A DNA stretch of 64,000 bases, from contig NZ_MRCB01000025.1 in NCBI RefSeq assembly GCF_001904635.1, positions 1-64,000 of the forward strand. Direction: 5' to 3'. The stretch comes from Hydrococcus rivularis NIES-593. GTDB lineage: Bacteria; Cyanobacteriota; Cyanobacteriia; Cyanobacteriales; Microcystaceae. Shown in pieces: positions 18,222 to 28,750 of the stretch; position 1 is the stretch's first letter, and each line of letters begins with the position of its first letter. Made by a program: the position numbers and the translations under genes. The notes under the pieces were generated by a model. The model saw nothing but the letters and a program-made list of their open reading frames with translations, was not told where the DNA came from and did no database searches.

Positions 18222-21200
18222 TGGCAAACATACTCTTAACAACGCATTGGTCGCATGGGGAAGTGTATCCGTTTATTAAAATCGGCACTGCACTAAAAGC
18301 GCGAGGTCACAAGGTTACTTTAATAACTAATTGCTCTTTCCAAGATGCCGTCGCGCAAGCTGGTTTAGATTTTATCGCTCTAGATACTCCTGATGAGTTT
18401 GAACGATTTACTAGTGACGGACATTTGTTTAATAGTCCGCAAGGTTTTTTGACGATTTATCAGCGATATGTTTTGCCCAAAGTTATCTCAGAATATCGTT
18501 TAATTGCCGAGCGATCGCACCTACAAGATACAGTTATAGTAGCGCGATCGACCCCAGGTATTGCTGCTCGTTTTGCCGCCCAAAAGCTCAATATTCCCTT
18601 AGTGACAGTGATGTCTTCGCCGAGCCATCTTTCTACCATGTCATTAGTTGAGGAATTAATTGAATCGGTATTAAGCGACGAAATCAATCGAATTGGCGCA
18701 AAAATCGGCTTATCACCGATAACCGATTGGAAAGAGTGGCTGAGAAATTCTCCTGAAAAAACGATAGGACTGTGGCCCGATTGGTTTGTTCCTCCTAACG
18801 AGCGATCGCCAGAAGTGTTACAACCTGGTTTTATTTGGCACGATGAAACCACTACTAACATTCCTCAATTCTTAGATCGAGAACAATCTCCCATTCTCAT
18901 TACAGGGGGTACAACTGCACTTGCAGGAGAGCAATTTTTTGCTGTCAGTGTAGAAGCTTGTCGTCTTTTAGATCGTTCGGGTTTGGTGGTGACAAAACAT
19001 AAACACTTAGTACCAAAAAACCTTCCCAATAAGGTTAAGTGGGTCGAATATTTACCGTCGCTGGCAAACTGCTTGCCAAACATAGGGGCAATTATCCATC
19101 ACGGCGGACTGGTGACTAGCGGACAGGCGTTAGTTGCTGGCGTACCGCAATTAGTGTTAGGAATCGGTGCCGATCGCCTTTATACGGGTTCTTGCTTGAA
19201 TTATCTGGGAGTTGGCGAGTGTTTTGCACAACCGCAATGGAAACCAGACGCGATCGCGCAGAGTTTACAACAAATGCTCGATCCTGCTGTTATAAAACGC
19301 TGTCAAGAATTGGCAGGTAGATTTGTAGGGATCGATCCGGTGACTGAGGTTTGTCAGGCGATCGAGGCAGTTGTTTCTAATGTTATGTTGTATTCAAAAG
19401 GGTTGTTTGATTCTCACGCAGAGGCGCAGAGGCGCAGAGAGAGTGCTAAAAGTCAAGAAAAAAACAGCGAGTTACAAGCGCTAATCGACCAACTCTCGCC
19501 AGAGAAGTTAGCATTGCTTGAGTTGAAGCTGATGAATAAGGATAAAGATGTTGTCAAAAAGCAGACAATTCCTCGCCTTCCTCGCCAAGCTGGTGTTAAC
19601 TATTTTCCCCTTTCTTTTGCTCAAGAACGACTTTGGTTTATCGACCAACTAGAACCGGGCAACCCTACTTACAATATTTTTGGTGTGGTTCGATTGTCTG
19701 GGACGCTTAATGTATCGGCGTTAGAACGAGCATTTAACGCGATCGTACAGCGTCATGAAAGCTTGCGCACCACGTTTGCGGTAGTGGACGATCGCCCCGT
19801 ACAAGCGATCGCGCCGACTCTAACGTTCAACTTGCCTGTTATCGAACTGCAAAAGCGCGATCGCCAGCAGCTAATTACCGCAGAACAAGAACGCCCATTC
19901 GATCTGAGCAAAGAATCGCTATTGCGGGTAACGCTGCTCAAAATCGAAGAAACCGAGCATCTGATGCTTTTTTCAATGCACCACATCATTGCTGATGGTT
20001 GGTCGATGGGGGTTTTAATTCGAGAGTTAACGACTTTCTACGAAGCTTTTTGTACGGGAAAAACCGCAACCTTACCCCAACTCCCGATTCAATATGGCGA
20101 CTTCGCCGTTTGGCAAAGGCAATGGTTGCAAGGAGAAGTTTTAGAATCCCAGCTTTCTTACTGGAAGCAACAACTTAAAGGCAGTCTTCCCAGGTTGAAT
20201 TTACCAATCTCTTGTCCTCGCCCCCAAGTTCCGAGTTTTCGAGGCGCAGACTATTCTTTTACATTGGGAGCAAATCTTTCTCAAGCGCTACAAAATCTTT
20301 CGCACCAAGAAAATGTCACGTTGTTTATGACATTGCTAGCAGCATTTCAAACACTGCTGCACCGCTATACCAAACAGGACGATATCATCGTTGGAACCGA
20401 TGTTGCTAACCGCAACCGCACTGAAACTGAAGGATTAATTGGTTTCTTTATCAATTTGCTAGTTTTGCGTACTGATTTGTCGGGCAATCCCAGTTTTAGA
20501 GAATTACTAAATCGCGTGCGCGAGGTTGCTTTGGGTGCATACGCCCATCAAGATTTACCCTTCGCCAAGCTGGTAGAAGAATTGCAACCGGAACGAAAAT
20601 TACAACCTACGCCATTATTCCAAGTTCTTTTCGTCATGCAGAATGCGCCAATGCCAGCGCGATCGCTTTTGGGACTTACGATACAAAACGTAGCGATTCC
20701 CTCCTATACGACGAAATTCGATCTCGCCCTATTCATGGAAGAAACCGATGGGGGAATAGTCGGTACTTGGAACTACAGTACAGATTTGTTTGATGCTAGC
20801 GCGATCGCTCGCATGACGACTCACTTCGAGACGTTACTCGAAAGCATCGTCACTCATCCCGATGCGCGAATAAATGATTTAGAAATACTACCCCTAGCAG
20901 AAAGACAACAACAAGCAATGCAACAAAAAGAGCAAAAAGCTTTTAAGCGTGCCAAGTTCGTTAACATTGCTCCCAAAGCGATTAGTCTCTCGTCGGGACA
21001 GTTAGTTAATTTAGATTATCTCCAACCAGGACAGACTTTCCCATTAGTTATTCAACCAAGGGTTAGTGAGATTGACGCGATCGCGTGGGCGAAAAACAAT
21101 CGAGAATTGATTGAGACACAACTGTTAAAACACGGAGCAATTCTATTTCGAGATTTTCCACTAGATTCTATCCCTGATTTTGAACAATTCGCTCAAGCAA

Positions 21201-21958
21201 TTTGTCCTGAATTATTCGGCGAATACGGCGATTTACCGCGCGAAAGAATAGGAGGAAAAGTTTATGGTTCGACTCCTTATCCACCCGACAAAGCTATCCT
21301 ATTCCACAACGAAAGCTCGCATTTACATCGTTTTCCATTAAAGATTTGGTTTTTCTGCGTTCAACCAGCAGCTAAAGGCGGCGAGACTCCGATTGTAGAC
21401 TGTCGTAAACTCTATCACCTCCTCGATCCTAACCTGCGCGAAAAGTTCCTCGCCAAGCAATTACTATACGTTCGCAACTACACTGAAGGATTAGATGTAA
21501 GCTGGCAAGAGTTTTTCCATACCCAGGATAAAACAGAAGTAGAAGACTATTGCCGTCAAGCTGCGATCGCGTGTGAATGGCTTCCTGATGGCGGTTTGAG
21601 AACTCGCAAACTCAGTCGGGCGATCGCAAAACATCCCAAAACCAATGAATTAGTATTTTTCAATCAGTTACAGTTACACCACATATCCTGTTTGGATTTG
21701 GAAGTTAGAGAATCGCTGCTATCTTTGTTTGGCGAGGATAAATTACCGCGCAATGTTTACTACGGCGATGGTTCCACTATTGAGGATTCGGTTATGACTC
21801 AAATTCAAGCTATTTATCAACAAGCAACAGTTAGTTTTCCTTGGCAAAAAGACGATATTTTGATGCTTGATAATATGCTAGCGGCTCACGGGCGCAATCC
21901 CTATATCGAACCCCGCAAAATTGTCGTTGCAATGGGTGAAATGGTTACTGTTAACTAA
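18221..21958 (+). CDS. Three-domain fusion: glycosyltransferase - condensation - TauD/SyrP-like hydroxylase
   Basis: Residues 1-390 look like a GT1 UDP-glycosyltransferase of the MGT type: ILLTTHWSHGEVYPFIKIGTAL at the start, HHGGLVTSGQALVAGVPQLV from H293 as the donor-binding motif. After a repeat-derived linker (about 399-410) comes a condensation domain with its own typical N-terminal helix, LWFIDQLEPGNPTYNI and HHIIADG at 587-593. From about 930 to the end is an Fe(II)/2-oxoglutarate dioxygenase of the SyrP/TauD group with H1029-N-E1031, distal H1223 and a following Arg. There is no A or PCP domain. The next gene begins with an Interface domain followed by an Asp-type A domain, so the hydroxylase should act on PCP-bound Asp to make beta-hydroxy-Asp, and the C domain should join it to the Thr-ended chain. 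The glycosyl acceptor is unknown. Confidence 0.93.
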   Translation: MANILLTTHWSHGEVYPFIKIGTALKARGHKVTLITNCSFQDAVAQAGLDFIALDTPDEFERFTSDGHLFNSPQGFLTIYQRYVLPKVISEYRLIAERSHLQDTVIVARSTPGIAARFAAQKLNIPLVTVMSSPSHLSTMSLVEELIESVLSDEINRIGAKIGLSPITDWKEWLRNSPEKTIGLWPDWFVPPNERSPEVLQPGFIWHDETTTNIPQFLDREQSPILITGGTTALAGEQFFAVSVEACRLLDRSGLVVTKHKHLVPKNLPNKVKWVEYLPSLANCLPNIGAIIHHGGLVTSGQALVAGVPQLVLGIGADRLYTGSCLNYLGVGECFAQPQWKPDAIAQSLQQMLDPAVIKRCQELAGRFVGIDPVTEVCQAIEAVVSNVMLYSKGLFDSHAEAQRRRESAKSQEKNSELQALIDQLSPEKLALLELKLMNKDKDVVKKQTIPRLPRQAGVNYFPLSFAQERLWFIDQLEPGNPTYNIFGVVRLSGTLNVSALERAFNAIVQRHESLRTTFAVVDDRPVQAIAPTLTFNLPVIELQKRDRQQLITAEQERPFDLSKESLLRVTLLKIEETEHLMLFSMHHIIADGWSMGVLIRELTTFYEAFCTGKTATLPQLPIQYGDFAVWQRQWLQGEVLESQLSYWKQQLKGSLPRLNLPISCPRPQVPSFRGADYSFTLGANLSQALQNLSHQENVTLFMTLLAAFQTLLHRYTKQDDIIVGTDVANRNRTETEGLIGFFINLLVLRTDLSGNPSFRELLNRVREVALGAYAHQDLPFAKLVEELQPERKLQPTPLFQVLFVMQNAPMPARSLLGLTIQNVAIPSYTTKFDLALFMEETDGGIVGTWNYSTDLFDASAIARMTTHFETLLESIVTHPDARINDLEILPLAERQQQAMQQKEQKAFKRAKFVNIAPKAISLSSGQLVNLDYLQPGQTFPLVIQPRVSEIDAIAWAKNNRELIETQLLKHGAILFRDFPLDSIPDFEQFAQAICPELFGEYGDLPRERIGGKVYGSTPYPPDKAILFHNESSHLHRFPLKIWFFCVQPAAKGGETPIVDCRKLYHLLDPNLREKFLAKQLLYVRNYTEGLDVSWQEFFHTQDKTEVEDYCRQAAIACEWLPDGGLRTRKLSRAIAKHPKTNELVFFNQLQLHHISCLDLEVRESLLSLFGEDKLPRNVYYGDGSTIEDSVMTQIQAIYQQATVSFPWQKDDILMLDNMLAAHGRNPYIEPRKIVVAMGEMVTVN
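19415..19443. repeat. CGCAGAGG-type tandem repeat at the GT/C fusion junction
   Basis: The repeat is translated as HAEAQRRRES exactly between the glycosyltransferase end and the N-terminal helix of the condensation domain. It is the same repeat family as at 11511, 35251, 39797 and 45633. Confidence 0.75.
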
Positions 21959-22077
21959 TAAGTTGTCACGCTTTTAAATGACTTGCGAAGATGAGGTAAT
22001 AGGGAACAGTGAATAGGCAATTTTATTGAGATAGTTTGAGAATTTTAGAACTTTTGCGGGTAAAGGACAAATGACCA

Positions 22078-25000
22078 ATGACCGATGACAAAAAACAAAT
22101 GACAGAAACAATTCAAGGTTTTCGGCTTTCTCCTCAACAAAAACGCCTTTGGTTATTGCAAGCAGATAGTTCTGTTTACAATGTACAAGCTGCTATTCTC
22201 ATCCAAGGCAATCTTCAAGCAGAAATTTTAAAAACTGCCCTACAAAAAGTCATCGCCAAACATGAAATTCTTCGCACCAGTTTTCGCCGTCTTGAAGGAA
22301 TGAAAATTCCGGTTATGGTGGTGGAGGACAATTGCAATCTTTTTTGGGAAGAAATCGATTTGTGCGATTTCGATGACCGAGAGCAACAAAATACTATTAA
22401 TTTGTTATTTCAAAAGACAAGAGAACGTCAATTCGATCTAGAAAAAGGAAATAGCTTAGCTTTAGATTTAATCAAACTATCAATTGACAAACATATTTTA
22501 CTCGTTAACGTACCTGCTCTTTGTGCTGATACCTGGACTCTCAATAATCTCGTTAAGGAAATTGGGCAAGCTTATTCTGATAGTGGAATAAATACTTCTG
22601 AAGAAATCGTACAATACATTCAATTTGCAGAATGGCAAAATCAATTATTAGAAGACAAAGAAGCAGAAACAGGAAAGAATTGTTGGCATCAAGATTTTTC
22701 AGCAATTAATAAACTGAAGTTACCTTTTGAACGTAAAATTAATATAAATAATAACTTAAAATTGGAAAGCTTTAGTGTCGCGATCGCATTTGATAATACG
22801 CGGAGCGTAATCGCATCCGATATAACGACAAAGTCAAAAGAATTAGCACAAAATTACAATATCTCTCTTGATGTATTGTTACTAGTTTGTTGGCAAGTTC
22901 TGCTGTGGCGATTGACTAGACACTCAGAAATTATTATCGCTAAAGCTTACGATAATAGAGAATATGAAGAATTACAGAACACACTAGGCTTATTTGTTAA
23001 GTATCTACCTATTTCCTGTCAGTTGAATGCCGATCTAAGCTTTTCAGAACTTTTAGAAAAAACTCAAACTATCATAAATGAAGTCGAAGAATGGCAAGAT
23101 TATTTTGAGCGAGAAATCAAATTTCCTATTGGTTTTGAGTTTGTTAAATATCCTCAAAAATACTTAAAAAATGATGTATTTTTTGAATTAATCCAACATT
23201 ATACTTGTATCGAATCATTTAAAATAAACCTAACTTGCATTCAAAAACAAGATGATTTAATCATAGAATTTGATTACGATACTAATTGCTTTATTTGTGA
23301 AGATATTCAACGCCTAGCCAGACAATTTGAAACATTATTAACGAGTGTTATAGAAAATCAAACGATCGCGATTCCCCTCCGGGGAGCGGCAAAGCCGATC
23401 GCAGATTTAGAAATCCTAAACAAGAGCGATCGCAAACAGTTATTAGTAGAATGGAACGACACTCAAACCGATTTTCCGATTGATAAGTGTATTTACCAAA
23501 TTTTTGAAGAACAAGTAAAGAAAACACCTAATAACATTGCCGTTGTTTTTGAAGAAAAAAAACTCACTTATGAAGAACTAAATTGTAAAGCAAATAAACT
23601 TGCTCGCTATTTACAATTGTTAGGAGTTGGAGCGGAAACAATCGTAGGAATTGGTTTGGAGCGATCGCTCGATACAATTGTTAGTATTCTTGGCATTCTC
23701 AAAGCAGGTGGAGCTTATTTATCTTTAGATTTATCCTTGCCTAAAGAAGCTTTAGCCACGCGGTTACAAGATGCACAAATCTCAGTAATCTTGACCCAAC
23801 AAACCTTAATTGAAAAACTGCCAGAAAGCAACGCTCGTTTAGTTTGTTTAGACAAAAATCGAGAAATAATTGACAAACAGGAAACAACCAATCCAAACGC
23901 TTTAGTAAAGAGTGACAACCTCGTTTATATAATATTTACCTCCGGTTCCACAGGCAAACCCAAAGGAGTCGCGATCGAACATCGACAACTAACGAACTAT
24001 CTCTACAGTATCCAAGAAAAACTCGCTTTACCAACTGGTGCGAGTTATGCCACTGTTTCCACTTTCTCCGCCGATTTGGGCAATACTGCGATTTTTCCAG
24101 CCTTATGTACTGGTGGTTGTCTCCACATCATTTCGCAACAACGCGCCACCGATGCAGAAGCGCTAGCAGATTATTTTCAACGACACGGGATCGACTGTCT
24201 CAAGATTGTACCTTCTCATCTTGCAGCATTGATAGCATCTGTCGATGCTAAAGCGATATTACCCAAACAGTTACTCGTTTTGGGAGGAGAAACGGCGAAT
24301 TGGGATTTAATCGAACAAATTCAACAACAATCGTCATGTCGCATCCTCAATCACTATGGCCCCACAGAAACGACAGTGGGAGTGTTGACTTATCCAGTTA
24401 AAGAGCGTTCCATCGCTGAAACCGTTCCCCTCGGTCGTCCTTTAGCTAATATGCAAGTTTATGTGTTGTGCGCTCGCCTGCAACCCGTGCCGATAGGCGT
24501 ACCAGGCGAGCTTTACATTGCGGGAGCGGGATTAGCTCGCGGCTATTTAAATGCGCCACAGTTAACCCAAGAGCGATTTCTGGACAATCCTTTTCAAGCG
24601 GGAGCAAAACTGTATAGAACGGGAGATTTAGCGCGTTATTTACCCGATGGAAATATCGAGTTTTTAGGACGAGTTGACCGTCAGATAAAAATACGCGGTT
24701 TTCGCATCGAATTAGAAGAGATTGAGGCGGTATTGTGCCAACACGCACAAGTACAACAGGCGGTAGTGGTAGTAAAAGAAGAACAACGCTTAGTAGCTTA
24801 TGTAGTCCCAAAACAAGCTCAAAACACGCTTGTAGAAGATCTACGCCACTTCTTGCAAGAGAAATTACCTGAATATATGGTGCCATCTGCCTTTATCGCG
24901 CTTAAGGCACTTCCATTAACTGCTAATGGTAAAGTCGATCGCAATGCTTTACCCGATCGCGATGAATTATCTAACAATTTCGTTCCACCTCGCAACCCAG

Positions 25001-28000
25001 TCGAGGAAGTTATTGCAAGTATTTGGGCTGAAATTCTCAATCTCAAGCAAGTAAATATTTACGACGACTTCTTTGCTTTAGGCGGACATTCGCTGCTAGC
25101 AACTCAAGTCATCTCTCGTTTGCGTAAAGCTTTTAAAGTAGAACTATCGCTGCGCCAACTGTTTGAGATGCCGACAGTAGTGGAATTAGGTAAGCAAATC
25201 GAAACCGCAATGAAGGCGGGAAAAGATTTAGAAGTGCCAGCAATTGTTAGAAGCAAACGCGATCGAGAATTGCCCCTATCTTTTGCTCAACAAAGACTTT
25301 GGTTTCTAGAACAGCTTAATCCTAGCAGTGCTTATAATCTTTCTAGAGCGATTCGTTTTAGTGGAAAACTCAACGTAACAGCACTACTCAATAGTCTTAA
25401 CGAAATCGTGCGCCGCCACGAAGCGTTACGCACCAATTTTGTTAGCCAACAAGGAAAACCCTGCCAAAAAATCGCAGCGCCTTTTAAACTTAGCCTACCC
25501 GTCATCGATTTACAGCATTTAACCGAATCGGAGCGAGAAATCGAAGTACAGCATTTAGCTGCCCAAGAAGCGCGAAAAGGCTTCGATTTAGTCCGCGATC
25601 CTCTCCTGCGCCTAACATTATTGCGACTTTCTCAACAAGAAAACGTATTGTTATTTTCCATGCACCATATTGTCTCAGATGGTTGGTCAACAGGCATCCT
25701 CGTGCGGGAAGTTGCGGCACTTTATAACGCTTTTTGTGAGGGAAAACCTTCGCCACTACCCGAATTGCCCATCCAGTATGCAGACTTTGCTTTATGGCAG
25801 CAAAATTGGTTGCAAGGAACCGTCCTAGAAACCCAACTCGCTTACTGGAGAAAGCAATTGAGCGACCCTTCGGTTTTGGAATTGCCGACGCCATCGCGTC
25901 CAGCAGTACAATCTTTCCAAGGTGCGACGCAATCTATCCTAATTTCCAAGACTCTCGCCGAGTCAATTAAGGCGTTGAGTCAAAAACAGGGAGTAACGCT
26001 TTTTATGACTCTCTTGGCAGCATTTAAGACGTTACTTTATCGTTATACGGGTCAGGAAGATATTATAGTCGGTTCGCCGATCGCCAATCGCAACAGACAA
26101 GAGATTGAAAATCTCATCGGATTTTTTATTAATACCTTGGTTTTGCGAACTCATCTATCGGGAAATCTCAGTTTTCTAGAATTGCTGCAACGGATACGCG
26201 AAGTCACTTTGGAAGCTTACACCCATCAAGATTTACCTTTTGAAAAATTGGTATCAGAATTGCAATTGGAACGAGACACCAGTCGCGCGCCGTTATTTCA
26301 AGTTATGTTCGTTTTAGAAAATGCCCCAATGCCGCCTCTAGAGTTGCCAGATTTAATTGTGCAACCTCTCGATAGCGAAACGGGAGCGACTAAGTTCGAT
26401 CTGACGCTTTATCTAGTCGATACAGACGATGGACTGACAGCAAGTTTGGAATATAGTACCGACTTGTTTGAGGCAAATGCGATCGCGCGGATGTTAGAGC
26501 ATTTCCAGATCCTACTTTCTGGCATTGTTACTACACCGGAGCGAGAGATCGCCACTTTACCCATCTTGACAGAAGCGGAACGAGAGCAATTATTAGTCGA
26601 GTTTAATCAATCCAAAATCCAAAATCCCTCAATCCGCCAAGGAATTAATTCCTTGGCTAATAAAAGAAGTCGGTCAGAGATACTCCGCCGTGAGACGGCG
26701 GAGCCTCCTCTGACTTCGTTTAAACCGACTTTAGATGTGAGCAGGGAAATTGATTTCCCGGCGGATTACGCAACGAATGAAACCGCCCTGTCTTTCCAAC
26801 GACAACAAGGATATCCAAAATCCAAAAAACAATGTATCCATATTCTATTCGAGCAACAAGTAAAACAAACTCCCGATGAAATAGCAGTAATATTCGAGTC
26901 AGAACAAATAACCTATCGAGAACTTAACAATAAAGCAAATCAACTGGCACATTACTTGCAAACGCTAGGAGTCAAACCAGAAATGTTAGTTGGCGTTTGT
27001 TTGGAGCGATCTCCCCTAACAATAATCGCACTACTCGGCATCCTGAAAGCAGGCGGCGCATACGTGCCCCTAGATCCCTATTCTCCCCCAGATCGGCTGG
27101 CATTTATGTTACAAGACTCCCAAGTGCCGATCTTGCTGACGCGACAAAACTTAGTTGCCATTCCCGAATGCAAAGCAAAGATCGTTTATCTAGATAAAGA
27201 TGAAGAGGCGATCGCTCGCGAAAAACAAGATAATCCAGTCAATCGAACTACTCTAAATAACGCCCTATATGCTATTTATACCTCCGGTTCGACGGGAACG
27301 CCCAAAGCTGTCTTGGGTTTGCATCGAGGCGCTGTCAACCGCTTTGAGTGGATGTGGCAAACCTATCCTTTTACAGCAGGAGAAATTTGTTGTCAGAAAA
27401 CCTCTTTAGGTTTTGTCGATTCCGTTTGGGAGATTTTTGGGGCATTACTCAAAGGTGTTGCGATCGCGATTATTCCCGACAAAGTTGTCAAAGATCCGCC
27501 GCAATTAATCGCCACCCTCGCCCGCTATAAAGTCACTAGAATCGTTCTCGTCCCTTCCTTGCTACGTGCCCTTTTGGATGCAGACACAAACCTACAAGAA
27601 CGACTTCCCCATCTAAATTTGTGGGTAACGAGTGGAGAAGCAATTTCTTTAGAACTATGGCAAAGATTCCAACAGGCGATGCCACAAAGTACCCTCTTAA
27701 ATTTATATGGTTCTTCCGAGGTATCTGCTGATGTGACTTGTTGCGATCTGAGCGAACAAAATTCTTGTGTTAGTATCGGTCGAGCGATCGCCAATACGCA
27801 AGTTTATCTATTAGACGAGAACCTACAACCCGTCCCCATTGGCGTTAGAGGTCAACTGTATATCGGCGGCGAAAATCTAGCGAGAGGTTATCTGTATCGC
27901 TCCGATCTCACAGCAGAAAGGTTTATCCCCAATCCCTTTAGCGATGTACCAGGAGCGCGACTTTATTGGACTGGAGATTTAGCTCGTTTCTCAGACGATG

Positions 28001-28659
28001 GCAATTTAGAATACTTAGGACGCATCGATAACCAAGTCAAGATTCGCGGAAACCGCATCGAGCTAGGAGAAATTGAAGCAGCATTAGTTAAACATCGAGA
28101 AATAAAAGAAACCGTCGTATCGATACGGGAAGATCGCCCCCAACAGCAAATTGTCGCTTATGTGGTTTCAGAATCAAAGATTCATGCGAGCGATCTGCGT
28201 CGTTTCCTTCAAAGGATGTTACCAGAGTACGCTATTCCTACTGCTTTTGTGTTTCTTGATCGACTACCGCTATTGCCAAATGGTAAGGTAAACCGTCGAG
28301 ATTTACCCGCGCCAGATCGCGATCGCCCAGAGCAAGAAAACATTTTTGTAGCGCCTCAGTCATTCACTGAAATAGAACTCGTGCAGATTTGGAGTCGTGT
28401 TTTGGGTGTCGATCGAGTTGGAATTGAAGATAACTTTTTTGCTCTCGGCGGTCATTCCTTGTTGGCGACACAGTTGATGTCGCGCATCGGTGACAGTTTT
28501 GGAGTGGAGTTATCGTTACAAGATTTGTTTATCGCTCCTACTATTAGCAGTTTGGCTCAAAAGGTGGAAGAAGCGATCCTGCTTAATGCCGATTCGGTCG
28601 ATTTCGATGCCATGCTCGATCGCCTAGAGCAAGTTAACAACGAGTTTTCGCCCCCCTAA
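22078..28659 (+). CDS. NRPS: Interface-A(Asp)-PCP-C-A(beta-Ala)-PCP
   Basis: This is a 2193-residue dimodule. Residues 1-430 resemble a condensation domain, but the HHxxxDG site reads PALCADT (146-152). That is the mark of the Interface domains known from beta-hydroxyaspartate siderophore NRPSs, which recruit the hydroxylase. The first A domain gives DLTKVGHVGK, an aspartate code; PCP Ser1005. A normal C domain follows (HHIVSDG, 1196-1202). The second A domain gives VDWVVSLADK, very close to the beta-alanine code VDWVISLADK; PCP Ser2127. So it should add beta-OH-Asp (with the TauD domain of the previous protein) and beta-Ala, whose supplier may be the next gene. A 63-residue repeat insertion sits between C and the second A. 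The ATG at 22099 (MTETIQGF) is an equally good start by comparison with the protein at 42469. Confidence 0.95.
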   Translation: MTDDKKQMTETIQGFRLSPQQKRLWLLQADSSVYNVQAAILIQGNLQAEILKTALQKVIAKHEILRTSFRRLEGMKIPVMVVEDNCNLFWEEIDLCDFDDREQQNTINLLFQKTRERQFDLEKGNSLALDLIKLSIDKHILLVNVPALCADTWTLNNLVKEIGQAYSDSGINTSEEIVQYIQFAEWQNQLLEDKEAETGKNCWHQDFSAINKLKLPFERKININNNLKLESFSVAIAFDNTRSVIASDITTKSKELAQNYNISLDVLLLVCWQVLLWRLTRHSEIIIAKAYDNREYEELQNTLGLFVKYLPISCQLNADLSFSELLEKTQTIINEVEEWQDYFEREIKFPIGFEFVKYPQKYLKNDVFFELIQHYTCIESFKINLTCIQKQDDLIIEFDYDTNCFICEDIQRLARQFETLLTSVIENQTIAIPLRGAAKPIADLEILNKSDRKQLLVEWNDTQTDFPIDKCIYQIFEEQVKKTPNNIAVVFEEKKLTYEELNCKANKLARYLQLLGVGAETIVGIGLERSLDTIVSILGILKAGGAYLSLDLSLPKEALATRLQDAQISVILTQQTLIEKLPESNARLVCLDKNREIIDKQETTNPNALVKSDNLVYIIFTSGSTGKPKGVAIEHRQLTNYLYSIQEKLALPTGASYATVSTFSADLGNTAIFPALCTGGCLHIISQQRATDAEALADYFQRHGIDCLKIVPSHLAALIASVDAKAILPKQLLVLGGETANWDLIEQIQQQSSCRILNHYGPTETTVGVLTYPVKERSIAETVPLGRPLANMQVYVLCARLQPVPIGVPGELYIAGAGLARGYLNAPQLTQERFLDNPFQAGAKLYRTGDLARYLPDGNIEFLGRVDRQIKIRGFRIELEEIEAVLCQHAQVQQAVVVVKEEQRLVAYVVPKQAQNTLVEDLRHFLQEKLPEYMVPSAFIALKALPLTANGKVDRNALPDRDELSNNFVPPRNPVEEVIASIWAEILNLKQVNIYDDFFALGGHSLLATQVISRLRKAFKVELSLRQLFEMPTVVELGKQIETAMKAGKDLEVPAIVRSKRDRELPLSFAQQRLWFLEQLNPSSAYNLSRAIRFSGKLNVTALLNSLNEIVRRHEALRTNFVSQQGKPCQKIAAPFKLSLPVIDLQHLTESEREIEVQHLAAQEARKGFDLVRDPLLRLTLLRLSQQENVLLFSMHHIVSDGWSTGILVREVAALYNAFCEGKPSPLPELPIQYADFALWQQNWLQGTVLETQLAYWRKQLSDPSVLELPTPSRPAVQSFQGATQSILISKTLAESIKALSQKQGVTLFMTLLAAFKTLLYRYTGQEDIIVGSPIANRNRQEIENLIGFFINTLVLRTHLSGNLSFLELLQRIREVTLEAYTHQDLPFEKLVSELQLERDTSRAPLFQVMFVLENAPMPPLELPDLIVQPLDSETGATKFDLTLYLVDTDDGLTASLEYSTDLFEANAIARMLEHFQILLSGIVTTPEREIATLPILTEAEREQLLVEFNQSKIQNPSIRQGINSLANKRSRSEILRRETAEPPLTSFKPTLDVSREIDFPADYATNETALSFQRQQGYPKSKKQCIHILFEQQVKQTPDEIAVIFESEQITYRELNNKANQLAHYLQTLGVKPEMLVGVCLERSPLTIIALLGILKAGGAYVPLDPYSPPDRLAFMLQDSQVPILLTRQNLVAIPECKAKIVYLDKDEEAIAREKQDNPVNRTTLNNALYAIYTSGSTGTPKAVLGLHRGAVNRFEWMWQTYPFTAGEICCQKTSLGFVDSVWEIFGALLKGVAIAIIPDKVVKDPPQLIATLARYKVTRIVLVPSLLRALLDADTNLQERLPHLNLWVTSGEAISLELWQRFQQAMPQSTLLNLYGSSEVSADVTCCDLSEQNSCVSIGRAIANTQVYLLDENLQPVPIGVRGQLYIGGENLARGYLYRSDLTAERFIPNPFSDVPGARLYWTGDLARFSDDGNLEYLGRIDNQVKIRGNRIELGEIEAALVKHREIKETVVSIREDRPQQQIVAYVVSESKIHASDLRRFLQRMLPEYAIPTAFVFLDRLPLLPNGKVNRRDLPAPDRDRPEQENIFVAPQSFTEIELVQIWSRVLGVDRVGIEDNFFALGGHSLLATQLMSRIGDSFGVELSLQDLFIAPTISSLAQKVEEAILLNADSVDFDAMLDRLEQVNNEFSPP
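26610..26827. repeat. Nested repeat insertion in the C-A linker
   Basis: CCAAAAT-type heptamers (26610-26627 and 26813-26827) flank an insert that contains the palindromes CAAGGAATTAATTCCTTG, AAGTCGGT...ACCGACTT (26667-26731) and a GC hairpin CTCCGCCG-TGAGA-CGGCGGAG. Relative to the empty counterpart at 47152 it adds 63 residues in frame. Confidence 0.75.
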
Positions 28660-28750
28660 CTAAGGAAACTCCTCACCTTAATTAAGAGGAGGGAGGGCGC
28701 ACGCCATGCGCCCCTACAGAGCGGAATTAATCCAACTAAAGGTGCATTAA

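Noticed and set aside
22078-23400. Ordinary condensation domain with a decayed active site
   Set aside because: The loss of HHxxxDG occurs in the same way in two proteins, each directly before an Asp/Asn-type A domain and after a hydroxylase, which fits Interface domains rather than decay.
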